DNA of 64,000 bases from Clostridia bacterium (GCA_017399405.1 JAFQCT010000004.1:110968-174967), one strand, 5' to 3'. Positions 7,822 through 17,921 are shown, counted from the first letter of the stretch. Notes: generated by a model not told the origin, from the sequence alone. Numbers and translations: made by a program.

Positions 7822-10755
7822 ATGGCACATATTAAAGTTGTAAGAAGAAGTATGCGTCCTGAAGAATGGACAGATTTACGCTTCGGTTGGCTTAAAAGAT
7901 ACATATATGATGAAAAGTTTGAAATAGAAAACCTAAAAGTCCGTGATGCCCGTCAGGTTGCGGAAATGCAATACGAATACTACCCTGAGGGCTTCAGACC
8001 ACTCAATAAAGGTGATATGTACTTTACCCCAGACGGAACTGCATTTTTTGAGGCAGATGTGATAATTCCTGAACACTTACAGGGTAAAGAATTGTGGTTT
8101 TCTCTTAAAACCGCTGCCGAAATTATTGTAAAAGTAAACGGTAAATATGTTGGCGGTGTTGACCCTAACCGTGACCGTATTCTTTTGACACCTTATATTG
8201 ACAGTGATGTTCTTCATTTTGAAATGGAAGGTTACAATCGTTCAAAGCCTGATGATGAGAGAAACCCTGAATCATTGTCTGTTCGCGGTTGCCGTCAGAT
8301 TTTTGAGGGTGCTTACCTTGCAACAATCAACCATACAGTTCTTGACTTGGTTTATGACCTTGAACTTTTACTCGATATTGCAAAAAGCGAACTCTTTAAT
8401 GAAGATTATCGTAATTTCCTCAATCGTGAAATCAACAACGCACTTAATCTTATTGATTTTGATGACCTTAAAACAGAAGATGTAGCAAGTGCTAAAAAAT
8501 ATGTTGATGATGTAATCTATGCAAATGACGATTACAAGGGTAATGGTGATGTGGCACTTATTGCTCATTCACACCTTGATATTGCATATTATTGGCGTCG
8601 TATTCACTCTGTTCAAAAGAATTTGCGTACTATTCTTATTCAGTTGCGACTTATGGACAGATATCCTGACTTTAAGTACACTCACACTCAGGCTTATACT
8701 TATGAAATGCTTGAAAAATATTATCCTGATGTATTTGAAGAGTTAAAAGAAAAGATTGCAAATGGTCAGTTTGAGCCGGTAGGGGCAATGTATGTTGAAC
8801 CTGATTGTAATATTCCTTGTGCTGAAAGTTTAATTCGTCAGTTTATGTATGGTCAGCACTATTTCCGTGAAAAGTTTGGCAAGACAGTTAAAAATTGTTG
8901 GTTGCCTGATGTTTTCGGCAACTCTTGGATTTTACCTCAAATCCTTAAAAAGAGTGGCGTTGACTATTTCGTTTCAAATAAGATGTCAACTTGGAATGAC
9001 ACAAACAGATTTCCGCATAATAACTTTATCTGGAAAGGTATTGACGGTAGTGAGGTTTATGCTTGCGTACCGCCAACTCACTTTATAACTTGGAATATGC
9101 CATCACAAATTCAAGAAAATTGGGAAGCATATCAAGACAAAAACCAAGGCGGACAAACTATGTCAATGTTCGGTTATGGTGACGGTGGTAGCGGTTGTAC
9201 TGAAGAAATGATTGAGGTTATGCACCGTTTCAATAAACTTTCAATTATGCCTAAAACCGAGCATATAAGTGGACAAGAATTCCTTGAAAAGAACTTAAAA
9301 GACAATAAAAATCTTGCAAAATGGGACGGTGAATTGTACCTTGAAATGCATCGCGGTACATTCACTACTAAGTCACAGATGAAGCGTTACAACCGTAAAC
9401 TTGAATATAAACTTCGTGAGGCAGAAATCGTGTCAACTCTTCGTCATCTTAAAGGGGCAGAGTATCCACACGAAGAAATCCGTGACATTTATAAGAAACT
9501 CCTTATAAATCAGTTCCATGATATTCTTCCCGGTAGTCATATTGCACCTGTTTACCGTGACGCAATGGCTGATTATGAAGAAATTGACGCAAGACTTAAT
9601 AAGATTATTGGCACAGGTGAAGATTATTTCAACTCGCTTAACTTTACCCGTAGTCATCTTACATTCGTTGAAAATCCTAACGGTGAAAGTGTGCGTTATG
9701 GCAAACGCGGTAACTGGGTAATACCAAATCTTCCGCCACTTACTTGTGGTGAAATAGTTTACAACGAAACAAATGCAGATTGGCTTACAATCGGCGAAAA
9801 AGTTGTAACACCATTTTATGAAATCATTTTCAATACTGACGGTAGCATTGAAAGTATTTATGACAGAAAAGCCCAGCGTGAATGGGTAGGGGGCGAGTTT
9901 AATAAACTTAAACTTTACAAAGATAACCCTGGCGTTTATGACGCTTGGGATATACTTCCTAACTACAAAGACCGTGAAGTAGAAGTTAAAATACTTTCAC
10001 CTCTTAAAACTATTGAGAGAAATTCCGAAGTTGCATCTTTTGAGTGTGTTCTTGGTACTGAAACAAGTACTTGGAAGCGTATTATAAGAGTTTTCCGTCA
10101 GTCACGAGGTATTGAAGTTGAAAATATTGTAGACTGGAACGAAAAACATGTGCTTGCAAAAGCACAGTTTGATTGTAATGTGCTGACACGCAAAGCGGTT
10201 TGCGACACAAGTGCAGGTTTCATTGAACGCGATACTCATAGAAATACTACTTGGCAACAGGCTCGTTTTGAAGTTTGTCATCACAAGTGGGTTGATATGA
10301 GTGAAACTGATGGCGGTATTGCAATTATTAACGATTCAAAATATGGTGTAGGACTTTTAGAAAACTCAATGAGCCTTTCACTTCTTCGTGCTACAATCCG
10401 TCCTGATGTTACAAGCGACATTGGTCATCACGAATTTTCATATATGATTTACCCACATACTGAAGATTTTGTAAAAGCCGAAATCAATAATATTGCTTAT
10501 GAGTACAATGTTCCATTGGGCAAAGCAGATTTAACCTGCGAAAACTCGTTCGGTGAACTTTATATGCAAACAATGAAGATGAGTGAAAAGGGCAATATGA
10601 TTGTTGTTCGTCTTTCAGAACAGAATGGCAGACGCGGTAAGATTAAACTTGGCGGGAAAGTAAAACTTCTCAACTTCCTTGAAGATGTAATCGCCGAAAC
10701 CGATACAGTAGAATACAAACCATTTGAAATTGTTACAATTGGTATTGAAACTTGA
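7822..10755 (+). CDS. Alpha-mannosidase, glycoside hydrolase family 38
   Basis: The 977-residue enzyme should release alpha-linked mannose from glycans. An N-terminal beta-rich domain (about residues 1-240) precedes the catalytic domain, which opens with AHSHLDIAYYW (zinc ligands H251 and D253) and contains the nucleophile D363 in WLPDVFGNS. The C-terminal GH38 beta domains follow. There is no signal peptide, so it is cytosolic and acts on imported oligosaccharides. It is third in the operon with the phosphohexomutase and NifU-domain genes. The second GH38 at 14.6-17.8 kb is only distantly similar, suggesting different linkage or aglycone preferences. Confidence 0.93.
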   Translation: MAHIKVVRRSMRPEEWTDLRFGWLKRYIYDEKFEIENLKVRDARQVAEMQYEYYPEGFRPLNKGDMYFTPDGTAFFEADVIIPEHLQGKELWFSLKTAAEIIVKVNGKYVGGVDPNRDRILLTPYIDSDVLHFEMEGYNRSKPDDERNPESLSVRGCRQIFEGAYLATINHTVLDLVYDLELLLDIAKSELFNEDYRNFLNREINNALNLIDFDDLKTEDVASAKKYVDDVIYANDDYKGNGDVALIAHSHLDIAYYWRRIHSVQKNLRTILIQLRLMDRYPDFKYTHTQAYTYEMLEKYYPDVFEELKEKIANGQFEPVGAMYVEPDCNIPCAESLIRQFMYGQHYFREKFGKTVKNCWLPDVFGNSWILPQILKKSGVDYFVSNKMSTWNDTNRFPHNNFIWKGIDGSEVYACVPPTHFITWNMPSQIQENWEAYQDKNQGGQTMSMFGYGDGGSGCTEEMIEVMHRFNKLSIMPKTEHISGQEFLEKNLKDNKNLAKWDGELYLEMHRGTFTTKSQMKRYNRKLEYKLREAEIVSTLRHLKGAEYPHEEIRDIYKKLLINQFHDILPGSHIAPVYRDAMADYEEIDARLNKIIGTGEDYFNSLNFTRSHLTFVENPNGESVRYGKRGNWVIPNLPPLTCGEIVYNETNADWLTIGEKVVTPFYEIIFNTDGSIESIYDRKAQREWVGGEFNKLKLYKDNPGVYDAWDILPNYKDREVEVKILSPLKTIERNSEVASFECVLGTETSTWKRIIRVFRQSRGIEVENIVDWNEKHVLAKAQFDCNVLTRKAVCDTSAGFIERDTHRNTTWQQARFEVCHHKWVDMSETDGGIAIINDSKYGVGLLENSMSLSLLRATIRPDVTSDIGHHEFSYMIYPHTEDFVKAEINNIAYEYNVPLGKADLTCENSFGELYMQTMKMSEKGNMIVVRLSEQNGRRGKIKLGGKVKLLNFLEDVIAETDTVEYKPFEIVTIGIET

Positions 10756-10830
10756 TTCTTTTTTCGCAATACTGCGTGGCTTTTGAAAACAATTTAATTT
10801 CAAAAATAAAAAATAAGGTGGGGATTCCTT

Positions 10831-11664
10831 ATGAACAAAAAGAAAAAAGTTGTATTACTAATTTCAATATTTCTTGTTGTTGCTATTGGTGTGGCGTGCG
10901 TACTTTCTGTTTTGTCAAAGCAACCGCCAAAAGTGTTGTCACTTACTGATGAAGGCTTGCCAACCGAAAATGTGAATTTAGTTGCTCATCGCGGGTTTTC
11001 TGCGGTAGCACCTGAAAATTCCGCAGCCGCATTTATTGAGGCAGGTAAAGCCGAATTCTTTGCGGCCGAATGTGATATTCAGCTTTCAAAAGATAATGTG
11101 TGGGTTGTAAATCATAATCTTGACATTAAAGGTATGACGAACGGTGAAGGCAAAATTTGGGATATGACTTATTCAGAAATCTCAAAATATTTTATTGACG
11201 GTGGTCATAATGCAGAAAAATACCCAAATCAAAAACTGATTACTCTTGACGATTATCTTGCAATTTGTGACCAATATAAAATAATTCCTCAAATTGAAAT
11301 AAAAGAGGGTAACTATGAGTGCCTTGATAAAATCTTAACTGCCCTTGATGAATATGAGAGTATGCGAGAAACTGCAATTATCATTTCTTTTGATACTGCC
11401 ATTTTAGAAAAAATCCGTAATCTTGATAGTGATATTGAGGTGTGGTATCTTACTCACGAAATAACGGATAAAGCAATAAGACTTGCAACTGTAAATAATT
11501 ATGCAATTGCATTCAACTGTAAAAAATATGATGCAGAAATGCTAAAAAAAGCACAAGATGAGAATATTAAACTTGCATCTTGGACAGTTGATAACCCTAA
11601 AATTTATAAAGAGTTATATGATTTAGGAATTCGAAACTTCACTACAAACAGATTAACAAAATAA
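10831..11664 (+). CDS. Membrane-anchored glycerophosphodiester phosphodiesterase (GDPD family)
   Basis: The 277-residue protein has an N-terminal signal anchor (about residues 6-28) and a GDPD TIM barrel facing outward. It carries the catalytic AHRGFSAVAPENSAAAF (His-Arg-Gly and Glu-Asn), the metal-binding FAAECDIQLSKD and the second histidine in VVNHNLD. Such enzymes cleave glycerophosphodiesters such as deacylated phospholipids or glycerol-phosphate polymers. The start is the ATG after AGGTGGGGAT. It lies 75 bases after the alpha-mannosidase and is followed by a bidirectional terminator. The link with the sugar operon is positional only. Confidence 0.88.
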   Translation: MNKKKKVVLLISIFLVVAIGVACVLSVLSKQPPKVLSLTDEGLPTENVNLVAHRGFSAVAPENSAAAFIEAGKAEFFAAECDIQLSKDNVWVVNHNLDIKGMTNGEGKIWDMTYSEISKYFIDGGHNAEKYPNQKLITLDDYLAICDQYKIIPQIEIKEGNYECLDKILTALDEYESMRETAIIISFDTAILEKIRNLDSDIEVWYLTHEITDKAIRLATVNNYAIAFNCKKYDAEMLKKAQDENIKLASWTVDNPKIYKELYDLGIRNFTTNRLTK

Positions 11665-11667
11665 TAA

Positions 11668-11705
11668 AAGACCGAGTAGAATTGACTACTCGGTCTTGCT
11701 TTTTA
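11668..11705. terminator. Bidirectional intrinsic terminator (GDPD gene / nagB)
   Basis: A perfect 12-bp stem (AAGACCGAGTAG with CTACTCGGTCTT) with a 6-base loop has a T-run on the plus side and an A-run on the left that gives a U-run on the minus strand. It serves the two convergent genes. Confidence 0.85.
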
Positions 11706-11712
11706 TATTCGA

Positions 11713-12432
11713 TTAAAGTCTTGCAGCAGCTGCTTTATCAAGGAAAATATGCACATTTGGGTGAAGTTGTAAAACAGACGCCGGGCAAGATGGTGTAATG
11801 TCACCATTTACAAGTCCGTCAATCGCATCAGATTTGCTTCTGCCTGTTGCAATAAGAATAATCTGTTTTGATTTCATAATTGAAACAGTACCCATTGTAA
11901 GTGCATAGTTTGGCATTGGGTTTTCGTCAAAATATACTGAGTTAGCATCAATAGTGCTTTGTGAAAGACGAACTTTGAATGAGCCCTTTGTAAATTTGTT
12001 TGATGGCTCGTTAAATCCGATATGACCATTTCTGCCAACACCTAAAAGTTGAATATCAATTTTGTTTTCTGTAAGCAAATCGTCATAACGCAAACATTCA
12101 GCATCAGTATCTTCTGCATTACCGTTTAAGAAGTTAACATTTTCTTCTTTAACATCAATATGATTAAAAAGATTTTCGTGCATAAATGTGTAATAACTGT
12201 TTTTATCATCTTTTGGTAAATCACAGTATTCATCAAGGTTGAAAGTTGTAATATCCTTAAAACTTACCTTACCTTTATTGTATGCTTTAATAAGGCTTTT
12301 GTATGTAGGCACAGGTGAAGCACCTGTTGCAAAACCTAAAACCGAATCAGGCTTTTCGTTAACTTGTTCAACAATTAAATTGGCAACTGCCTTGCCGATT
12401 TCTTCAGCGTTGTTAAAAATATGAATAATCAT
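11713..12432 (-). CDS. nagB: Glucosamine-6-phosphate deaminase
   Basis: NagB converts glucosamine 6-phosphate to fructose 6-phosphate and ammonia, the last step of amino-sugar catabolism. The 239-residue cytosolic protein has the family signatures FATGASPVPTYKSL (phosphate loop), TFNLDEYCDL (catalytic Asp) and GVGRNGHIGFNEP (catalytic His and ring-opening site). The length fits the shorter Firmicutes type, which lacks the allosteric C-terminal extension of the E. coli enzyme. It lies 65 bases downstream of the zinc-ribbon gene and has its own candidate promoter, so it may be transcribed both alone and with the mannosidase/symporter operon. That fits breakdown of N-glycan-like material. Confidence 0.95.
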   Translation of the reverse strand: MIIHIFNNAEEIGKAVANLIVEQVNEKPDSVLGFATGASPVPTYKSLIKAYNKGKVSFKDITTFNLDEYCDLPKDDKNSYYTFMHENLFNHIDVKEENVNFLNGNAEDTDAECLRYDDLLTENKIDIQLLGVGRNGHIGFNEPSNKFTKGSFKVRLSQSTIDANSVYFDENPMPNYALTMGTVSIMKSKQIILIATGRSKSDAIDGLVNGDITPSCPASVLQLHPNVHIFLDKAAAARL

Positions 12433-12465
12433 TTTTCACACCTCGTTATATACTTTTGAGACTTT

Positions 12466-12493
12466 ATTTTACCATATTATAGAAATTTTGCAA
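12466..12493 (-). promoter_or_regulatory. nagB: Candidate nagB promoter
   Basis: On the minus strand: TTGCAA (12488-12493), 16-base spacer, TAAAAT (12466-12471), followed by GAGGTGTG before the nagB ATG. Confidence 0.45.
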
Positions 12494-12497
12494 TAGA

Positions 12498-13154
12498 TTA
12501 TTTGTTAAGTTTTTTATCAATTATTTTATGATATAAGCCGACAAATAAATACGATATGAAAATAAAACGCACACCAATTGAAGAACTTATACCATTTTCG
12601 CCTATAATTGGCAGAATTGACACACCAAAGACCACGACAAAATTTATTATATGGAAAACCATATTACGCTTTAATGCGTTTTTACCTATTGAAAACAGCG
12701 AAGAAATAATGTCAGCTAAAGAGAATATTATGATACAAGCAATTAAAAGAAGTATGCCGAAATACGCTTTATCTGATAACCACATATCCAAAGTCATAGC
12801 ACCGCTATCATCATTACCAACTGTGGCAATAATTGATTTAATGAGTGTAATCAATGATATGTTAGTAGTTTCAAATGTTTCAGTATTAAGCTGTGAATAC
12901 ATTGGCAAGCACATCCACAAAAGTGGAGAGAACATAAGCACAAATCTTGTAATCTGCTCTTTACCGCCAAACGCAGAAACTTTAATATTGTTAAGCACTC
13001 TGTCAACTGCTTCTTGCTCACGCATTGCTTTTTCGTGGTCTGCTTGTAATCTGTTATCAAGGTCATAATACACAAGGTTTGTACCACATTTAGGACAGTT
13101 TTGTTTCATATACAAAGGTGAAAGTTTTTCGTTACATTTAGGACAATTACTCAT
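12498..13154 (-). CDS. Zinc-ribbon membrane protein of unknown function
   Basis: The protein has an N-terminal treble-clef-type zinc ribbon (CPKC near residues 4-7 and CPKC near 21-24), a charged helical stretch, and about four membrane segments. I know no function. The frame can begin at a GTG at 13163, but AGGAGG sits exactly 8 bases ahead of the ATG at 13154, so that start is chosen (218 residues). The start lies inside the end of the symporter gene (8-base overlap), which implies translational coupling and membership of the alpha-mannosidase operon. It could be an accessory or regulator of the transporter, but nothing in the sequence proves this. Confidence 0.7.
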   Translation of the reverse strand: MSNCPKCNEKLSPLYMKQNCPKCGTNLVYYDLDNRLQADHEKAMREQEAVDRVLNNIKVSAFGGKEQITRFVLMFSPLLWMCLPMYSQLNTETFETTNISLITLIKSIIATVGNDDSGAMTLDMWLSDKAYFGILLLIACIIIFSLADIISSLFSIGKNALKRNMVFHIINFVVVFGVSILPIIGENGISSSIGVRFIFISYLFVGLYHKIIDKKLNK

Positions 13155-14604
13155 TTTCTGCACCTCCTGAAACTTCTGCTGAAAGTTTTGCTCTACGCTC
13201 TGTCATTTCTTCGCGAACCATTTTAAGTTTTTCGCCTGTAAGGTCATACCAGATATATGGAATAAGCGGAAGAAGACCGAGTACAGCAGGGGCAAGTGTA
13301 AACATAGCCCAGATATAGAAATCAGTTTGTTCATAGGCTTTTATTGCAACACCTGTGTCTTGTGCAAAAGTAAGACCGATTATAGGAAGAAGCCAACCAC
13401 CAAGTGCACCTGAAATTGAGCCTGTAAGTTTGCCTACGAATGTGAGAACTGAGAATGAAACACCTTCATTTCTTTCACCTGTTTTCCATTCCATATAGTC
13501 GATAGTATCGCCAATCATTTCAGTTGGAATAACCATATTGATAGTGTTGAAGAAACTGAAAAGAAGATTTTGTACCATTAAAAGCGGTACAACAACCCAA
13601 AGATTTGTAAAACACTTCATACCTACAAGGAAAACAAGAGTACCCATAACAAGTCTTACAAATCCGTTTAGGAAGATAATTTGTCTGTTGTCAAAACGCT
13701 TTTTGATTTTAGGAATAAGAAGATATGTAACAAAACCTAAAATTGTGCCAGGAAGTGAAATAACAATTGTAAGTGAGTTCATCTGCACAACTTCTGAATA
13801 GTAATATGCTTGGAAAAATCCGCCTATACCACTAATCGCAGCAAGAACATTACCAATAACAATCAAAAGCAAAGGCTTATTTTTAACAAGTGCCTTGAAT
13901 CCGTCAAGAATACTTGGCTCTTTAATGGTTTGCACAACTCTTTCTTTTGTGCAGAAGCCTGCAAGTGAGAAAAGAGCCATACCGAATGTGCCTGAAATTA
14001 CAGCCATAAGCAAGAAAACTTGTGAAAGTGATAACGGAATAGTACCGTTATTACTTAAATCCATAAGAACTGTAAGAATTGTTGTTGAAATTCCGCCAAC
14101 AAGACCTGAAACGAAACGGGCAGATGAAACAACTCTTGTTCTGTCACAAGGTGAAGGACTTATTGCAGCACTCATTCCCCAAAAAGGAACATCGCCTAAA
14201 GTGTAGAAAAGTTCCCATAAGAAGTAAGTCATAAACATATAAATTACTTTTGCGGTAAGTTCTGCTTTGTCACCAAGGATTTCAGGGCCTGCAAAAAGCA
14301 TAATTGTTGCAATTCCCAAAGGTATAGGAACAATAAAAAGGTATGGACGCAGTTTCCCGTAACGGGTTCTTGTTCTGTCAATAATTGAGCCCATAAGTGG
14401 GTCATTTATTGTGTCCCAAAGTCCTAAAATGAGCATCATAGTACCAACAATTTCAGATGGAATACCAAAAACTTTTACGAAGAAAAGTGAAAGATAGCTA
14501 CCTGCAATAATGTTGTAGCCAAAGCATTGACCTGCGTTTGCAATACCGTATATAAATGTTTCTTTTACGCCTACATAACGGATATCGCCTTTATTTTCAG
14601 TCAT
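13147..14604 (-). CDS. Glycoside-pentoside-hexuronide (GPH) family cation:sugar symporter
   Basis: The 485-residue MFS-fold transporter has 12 hydrophobic segments. It carries the GPH hallmarks YGIANAGQCFGYNIIAGSYL, the loop WDTINDPLMGSIIDRTRTRYG between segments 2 and 3, and the central MEWKTGERNEGVSFS. MelB and XylP relatives carry oligosaccharides with Na+ or H+. It starts 2 bases after the upstream alpha-mannosidase stop, so it probably imports the mannoside that this enzyme cleaves. Substrate and coupling ion are inferred from context only. Confidence 0.88.
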   Translation of the reverse strand: MTENKGDIRYVGVKETFIYGIANAGQCFGYNIIAGSYLSLFFVKVFGIPSEIVGTMMLILGLWDTINDPLMGSIIDRTRTRYGKLRPYLFIVPIPLGIATIMLFAGPEILGDKAELTAKVIYMFMTYFLWELFYTLGDVPFWGMSAAISPSPCDRTRVVSSARFVSGLVGGISTTILTVLMDLSNNGTIPLSLSQVFLLMAVISGTFGMALFSLAGFCTKERVVQTIKEPSILDGFKALVKNKPLLLIVIGNVLAAISGIGGFFQAYYYSEVVQMNSLTIVISLPGTILGFVTYLLIPKIKKRFDNRQIIFLNGFVRLVMGTLVFLVGMKCFTNLWVVVPLLMVQNLLFSFFNTINMVIPTEMIGDTIDYMEWKTGERNEGVSFSVLTFVGKLTGSISGALGGWLLPIIGLTFAQDTGVAIKAYEQTDFYIWAMFTLAPAVLGLLPLIPYIWYDLTGEKLKMVREEMTERRAKLSAEVSGGAENE

Positions 14605-14606
14605 AA

Positions 14607-17600
14607 TTATTTTCTCCTTCCCTTGTTTCTGTGACGGATTGCTCCGCCCTTGTCATTAAGTAAATATGAGTTTTTACAATTAAGATATGTAATTTTTTCT
14701 TTAAGATTTTCGCGGTATTCAAACTTACGGTCTTTAATTTTATCGTAAAGTTCACAAGCGAGAGTACATTCTGTTGTATCTTTGTCAGCAGTTGCAGAAA
14801 TTATAAGAATTTCATTATCAACAGGTAATGTGAGTTTATCGTCAGTTGTGTTTACCTCAACATTCCAGAAAAACAACTGCTCGCATTGTGCATCACCGTT
14901 TGTAGTGTGAGAGTGTGTAAACTCATAACCTAATTTACCGTCTTTTGTGAACGCAACCTCTTTGAAGTCGTATAAATCCCAACCTGCATAGTACTCGCGA
15001 ATATCATTTACTTTATATGCACGGTCACCCATTTTAACGAATTTATCACCGTTAAGTGACGCCATAAGAAGATTTACTTTCTTTGTGCCTGTAGGTAACA
15101 ATAAAGTTTGACCGCCACAAACCATAGCTTTATTTGAAATCTCAAAAGGAATACCGTTTGAAATAATTCTTTCAGGTGTGATTTCTTGCGGGATTGTCTT
15201 GTTGATTACAGGCAAAGTACCCATAGGCTTTGCATTAGTTGAAAATGCGTTAATATTGTTGACGATTTCAATCTTTTCAGTTATAGCCTTTGTATCTGCT
15301 TTCTTAATTGTAAAAGCAAATGACTTAATTTCGTAAGGCTTTAAGTCAAATATAAGTTTACCGTCAACAAGTGAAACATCTTTGATATGTTCTTCTGATG
15401 CATAAATTTCACGGGCAGAAAGAATGTCACAATTAAGTGAAAGAGTTACACCTTTTTGCTCTTTCTTTTCGCTTTCGCCTATGCGGATAACAATTTCTTC
15501 GCTGTTTTCCGCTTTCTTTATTGCACGGATAATAGCATTTCCTGAAAGGCTACCGAATGAGTATTCACTACCAAGTGTACCTTCGTGATTTGAACAAACA
15601 AATGTAGACATTGGCATTATAAAATCTCGAGCCTCTGTTTGTGTATCGTGCGAAACTATGCCCTTATGTGAGATAATCGCATAAGAATATCGGTTAAGAC
15701 CTAATTCCATCATTGATTGCATACTGTCAACACGGTAATTTTTAAGTGGTGTGTGCATTAAAGTCAGGCGAAGAGTGTTATCGTCAAACTTATCCCAACC
15801 ATACTTGCATTCGCTGATAATTGAAACACCAAACTCTTTACTGCTATCAGTAATATCTGCCCATTTTTGTGCTGGCACTTCAAAAAGTTTGTCGTTCATA
15901 TTGCCACGCTTGATTGCTCCAAGTCCCAAATCGTAAGTAGCAACAGGATTTGTAGCAGTAAGTGGGAATATTTCTTTTGCAAGGTGACGTTTACTTCGCC
16001 ATTCTGTTTCAGTATAAACTTCAACAACTTTTCCGCCTTTGCTTAAAGCAACAACAGATGTGAATGTACTATCTTTATAAGTTTTCACAATCTGAAGTGC
16101 AACTCTGCAAGGACCATTTTCAATAACTTTGATTGTCTTGATTTTTGCAGTATGTTGTGGCTCGCGGTTTAACTCATCAAAGTTTAATTCCCAAGCAGGC
16201 CAATGTTTACTACCGTTGTAGTCAAAAATACCTGTTGTAATAGGATTTTTAAGAAGTTCGACTTTCAAATCTTTATCGAGAATTGAAGAAATGTCACCGT
16301 TTCCGTTAAATTTAACAATATATTTTTCATTTTGAAGTTCATTTATTGATGCTGAAAGTTTTGATTTAACAGAGCATTTTTTCATTCTTAAATCAAAAAC
16401 TTTGTAGCCCATAGGTGGCACAGTAACATTCATTAAAATGGTTGCAATACCAAATTGCACACTGTTAATCTGTGCAGGGTATTCTTTGCCCTCTGAATCA
16501 TACACGGTAACATTTTTACCACAGTTTTTTGCAGGAATTTGAACTTTAACAACGCCTGTGCGTTCATATTCCATAGGGTTGTTTACAACAACCGCTACAC
16601 CTTTTACAAAAGATGTGTCAAGATTTGACGCAATAGATTTTACCGCACCTTCATATTCGTTTGTAAACTGATTAAGCGACATTGCATAATCATTCCAACT
16701 TCTGCGGTATGCTCGTTGAACTGATGTTCCCGGCAAATCGTCATGGAATTGATGTGCAATAACTCTTTTCCAAGATTTTGTAAGTTCTTCTTGTGGGTAT
16801 TCATAACCACAAATTGCAGTTGCAGTAACACAAGCACGCTCTGCCATATCTGCAATTTCTTCGTTTCGTCTGTTCCAACGCTTGCCGATAGCACGGGAAG
16901 TATAACCACCAACTGCGTGGTTTGTCATAACAAGTTCGTTATTCCATACGGGGAGTTTTTGCTTGATATCCTCAGGCAAAGCGTCAATGTCGTGGAATAT
17001 TTTGTCAGCAGGTGCAGATAATACTTCTATGTCGCTCGTATCATTTAACTTGATTTCATCACATACAGTTTTAACTGATGGTTCTTTCGGTGCACCGCCT
17101 CTATCCCCAACACCGTGAAAAATTGCAGTCATATCAAGTGAGTATTGTTCGTTTTCGTTCAGTTTTTTAACGACATCTTCATTTCCTCTGACTTTAGTGA
17201 GAGTTTTGTCATAAGAACGGGGATTTGTATTTGCATAAACATAGTTTCCGTCAACACCATACCATTTACCAATGTCAAATGGTACACCGTAAGCAGAACC
17301 CCAAGTGAGTTTCTGTGTAGTAAAACCTTTGAGATTTGCATGACGCATAATACTTGGTAACGCGTAACCAAAACCAAAGCAGTCAGGTAAGAAAATGTCG
17401 CAACTGCGTTTGCCGAAATTCTTGTCAAAATACTCGTTACCTAAAAGAATATTTCTAAAAAGTGCTTCGGGAGACGGTACATTCACATCACCATTTTCAA
17501 AGGCACTTCCGCAAACATTCCACTTGCCCTCAGCAATGTAAGACTTCATCTTTTCCCACATTTCGGGGTAATATTCTTTCATTAACTCGTAACGATATGA

Positions 17601-17759
17601 GCCCTCAAAATTGAATTTATATTCAGGGTATTTCTGGAATCTCTGAAAATTCTCGTTAAGAGTGTTGTATATGTATTTGCTTACAGTAGTTTCAAAATCC
17701 CAACTCCAAATTGTATCAAGATGGGCGTTAGCTATTGTATAAACTTTCTTTTTATTCAT
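14607..17759 (-). CDS. Alpha-mannosidase, glycoside hydrolase family 38 (second type)
   Basis: The 1050-residue cytosolic enzyme begins almost directly with the GH38 catalytic domain. The zinc ligands are H13 and D15 in ANAHLDTIWSW, and the nucleophile is D126 in FLPDCFGFGYALPS. A three-helix middle domain and beta domains follow. Unlike the GH38 at 7.8 kb it has no N-terminal beta domain. It is first gene of a minus-strand operon with a GPH symporter and a zinc-ribbon membrane protein. The C-terminal tail (HRNKGRRK) is strongly basic. Linkage specificity is unknown. Confidence 0.92.
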   Translation of the reverse strand: MNKKKVYTIANAHLDTIWSWDFETTVSKYIYNTLNENFQRFQKYPEYKFNFEGSYRYELMKEYYPEMWEKMKSYIAEGKWNVCGSAFENGDVNVPSPEALFRNILLGNEYFDKNFGKRSCDIFLPDCFGFGYALPSIMRHANLKGFTTQKLTWGSAYGVPFDIGKWYGVDGNYVYANTNPRSYDKTLTKVRGNEDVVKKLNENEQYSLDMTAIFHGVGDRGGAPKEPSVKTVCDEIKLNDTSDIEVLSAPADKIFHDIDALPEDIKQKLPVWNNELVMTNHAVGGYTSRAIGKRWNRRNEEIADMAERACVTATAICGYEYPQEELTKSWKRVIAHQFHDDLPGTSVQRAYRRSWNDYAMSLNQFTNEYEGAVKSIASNLDTSFVKGVAVVVNNPMEYERTGVVKVQIPAKNCGKNVTVYDSEGKEYPAQINSVQFGIATILMNVTVPPMGYKVFDLRMKKCSVKSKLSASINELQNEKYIVKFNGNGDISSILDKDLKVELLKNPITTGIFDYNGSKHWPAWELNFDELNREPQHTAKIKTIKVIENGPCRVALQIVKTYKDSTFTSVVALSKGGKVVEVYTETEWRSKRHLAKEIFPLTATNPVATYDLGLGAIKRGNMNDKLFEVPAQKWADITDSSKEFGVSIISECKYGWDKFDDNTLRLTLMHTPLKNYRVDSMQSMMELGLNRYSYAIISHKGIVSHDTQTEARDFIMPMSTFVCSNHEGTLGSEYSFGSLSGNAIIRAIKKAENSEEIVIRIGESEKKEQKGVTLSLNCDILSAREIYASEEHIKDVSLVDGKLIFDLKPYEIKSFAFTIKKADTKAITEKIEIVNNINAFSTNAKPMGTLPVINKTIPQEITPERIISNGIPFEISNKAMVCGGQTLLLPTGTKKVNLLMASLNGDKFVKMGDRAYKVNDIREYYAGWDLYDFKEVAFTKDGKLGYEFTHSHTTNGDAQCEQLFFWNVEVNTTDDKLTLPVDNEILIISATADKDTTECTLACELYDKIKDRKFEYRENLKEKITYLNCKNSYLLNDKGGAIRHRNKGRRK

Positions 17760-17850
17760 AAAAAATCCCCTACATAATATATGTTAAGAAAATTATATAT
17801 TTTAATAGAGAAAAAATCAATAAATGCGTGTAAAATTTTGCAAAAAATAC

Positions 17851-17879
17851 TCGACAGATTAGCACATTATTGTTAAAAT
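17851..17879 (+). promoter_or_regulatory. Candidate promoter of the GH51-like gene
   Basis: TCGACA (17851-17856), 17-base spacer, TAAAAT (17874-17879), 42 bases ahead of the ATG at 17922, which is preceded by AAAAGGAG. The region also separates two divergent operons. Confidence 0.4.
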
Positions 17880-17921
17880 ATATGTGTATGTAATTATAAT
17901 TTTTGAAAAGGAGTCAGCCAA

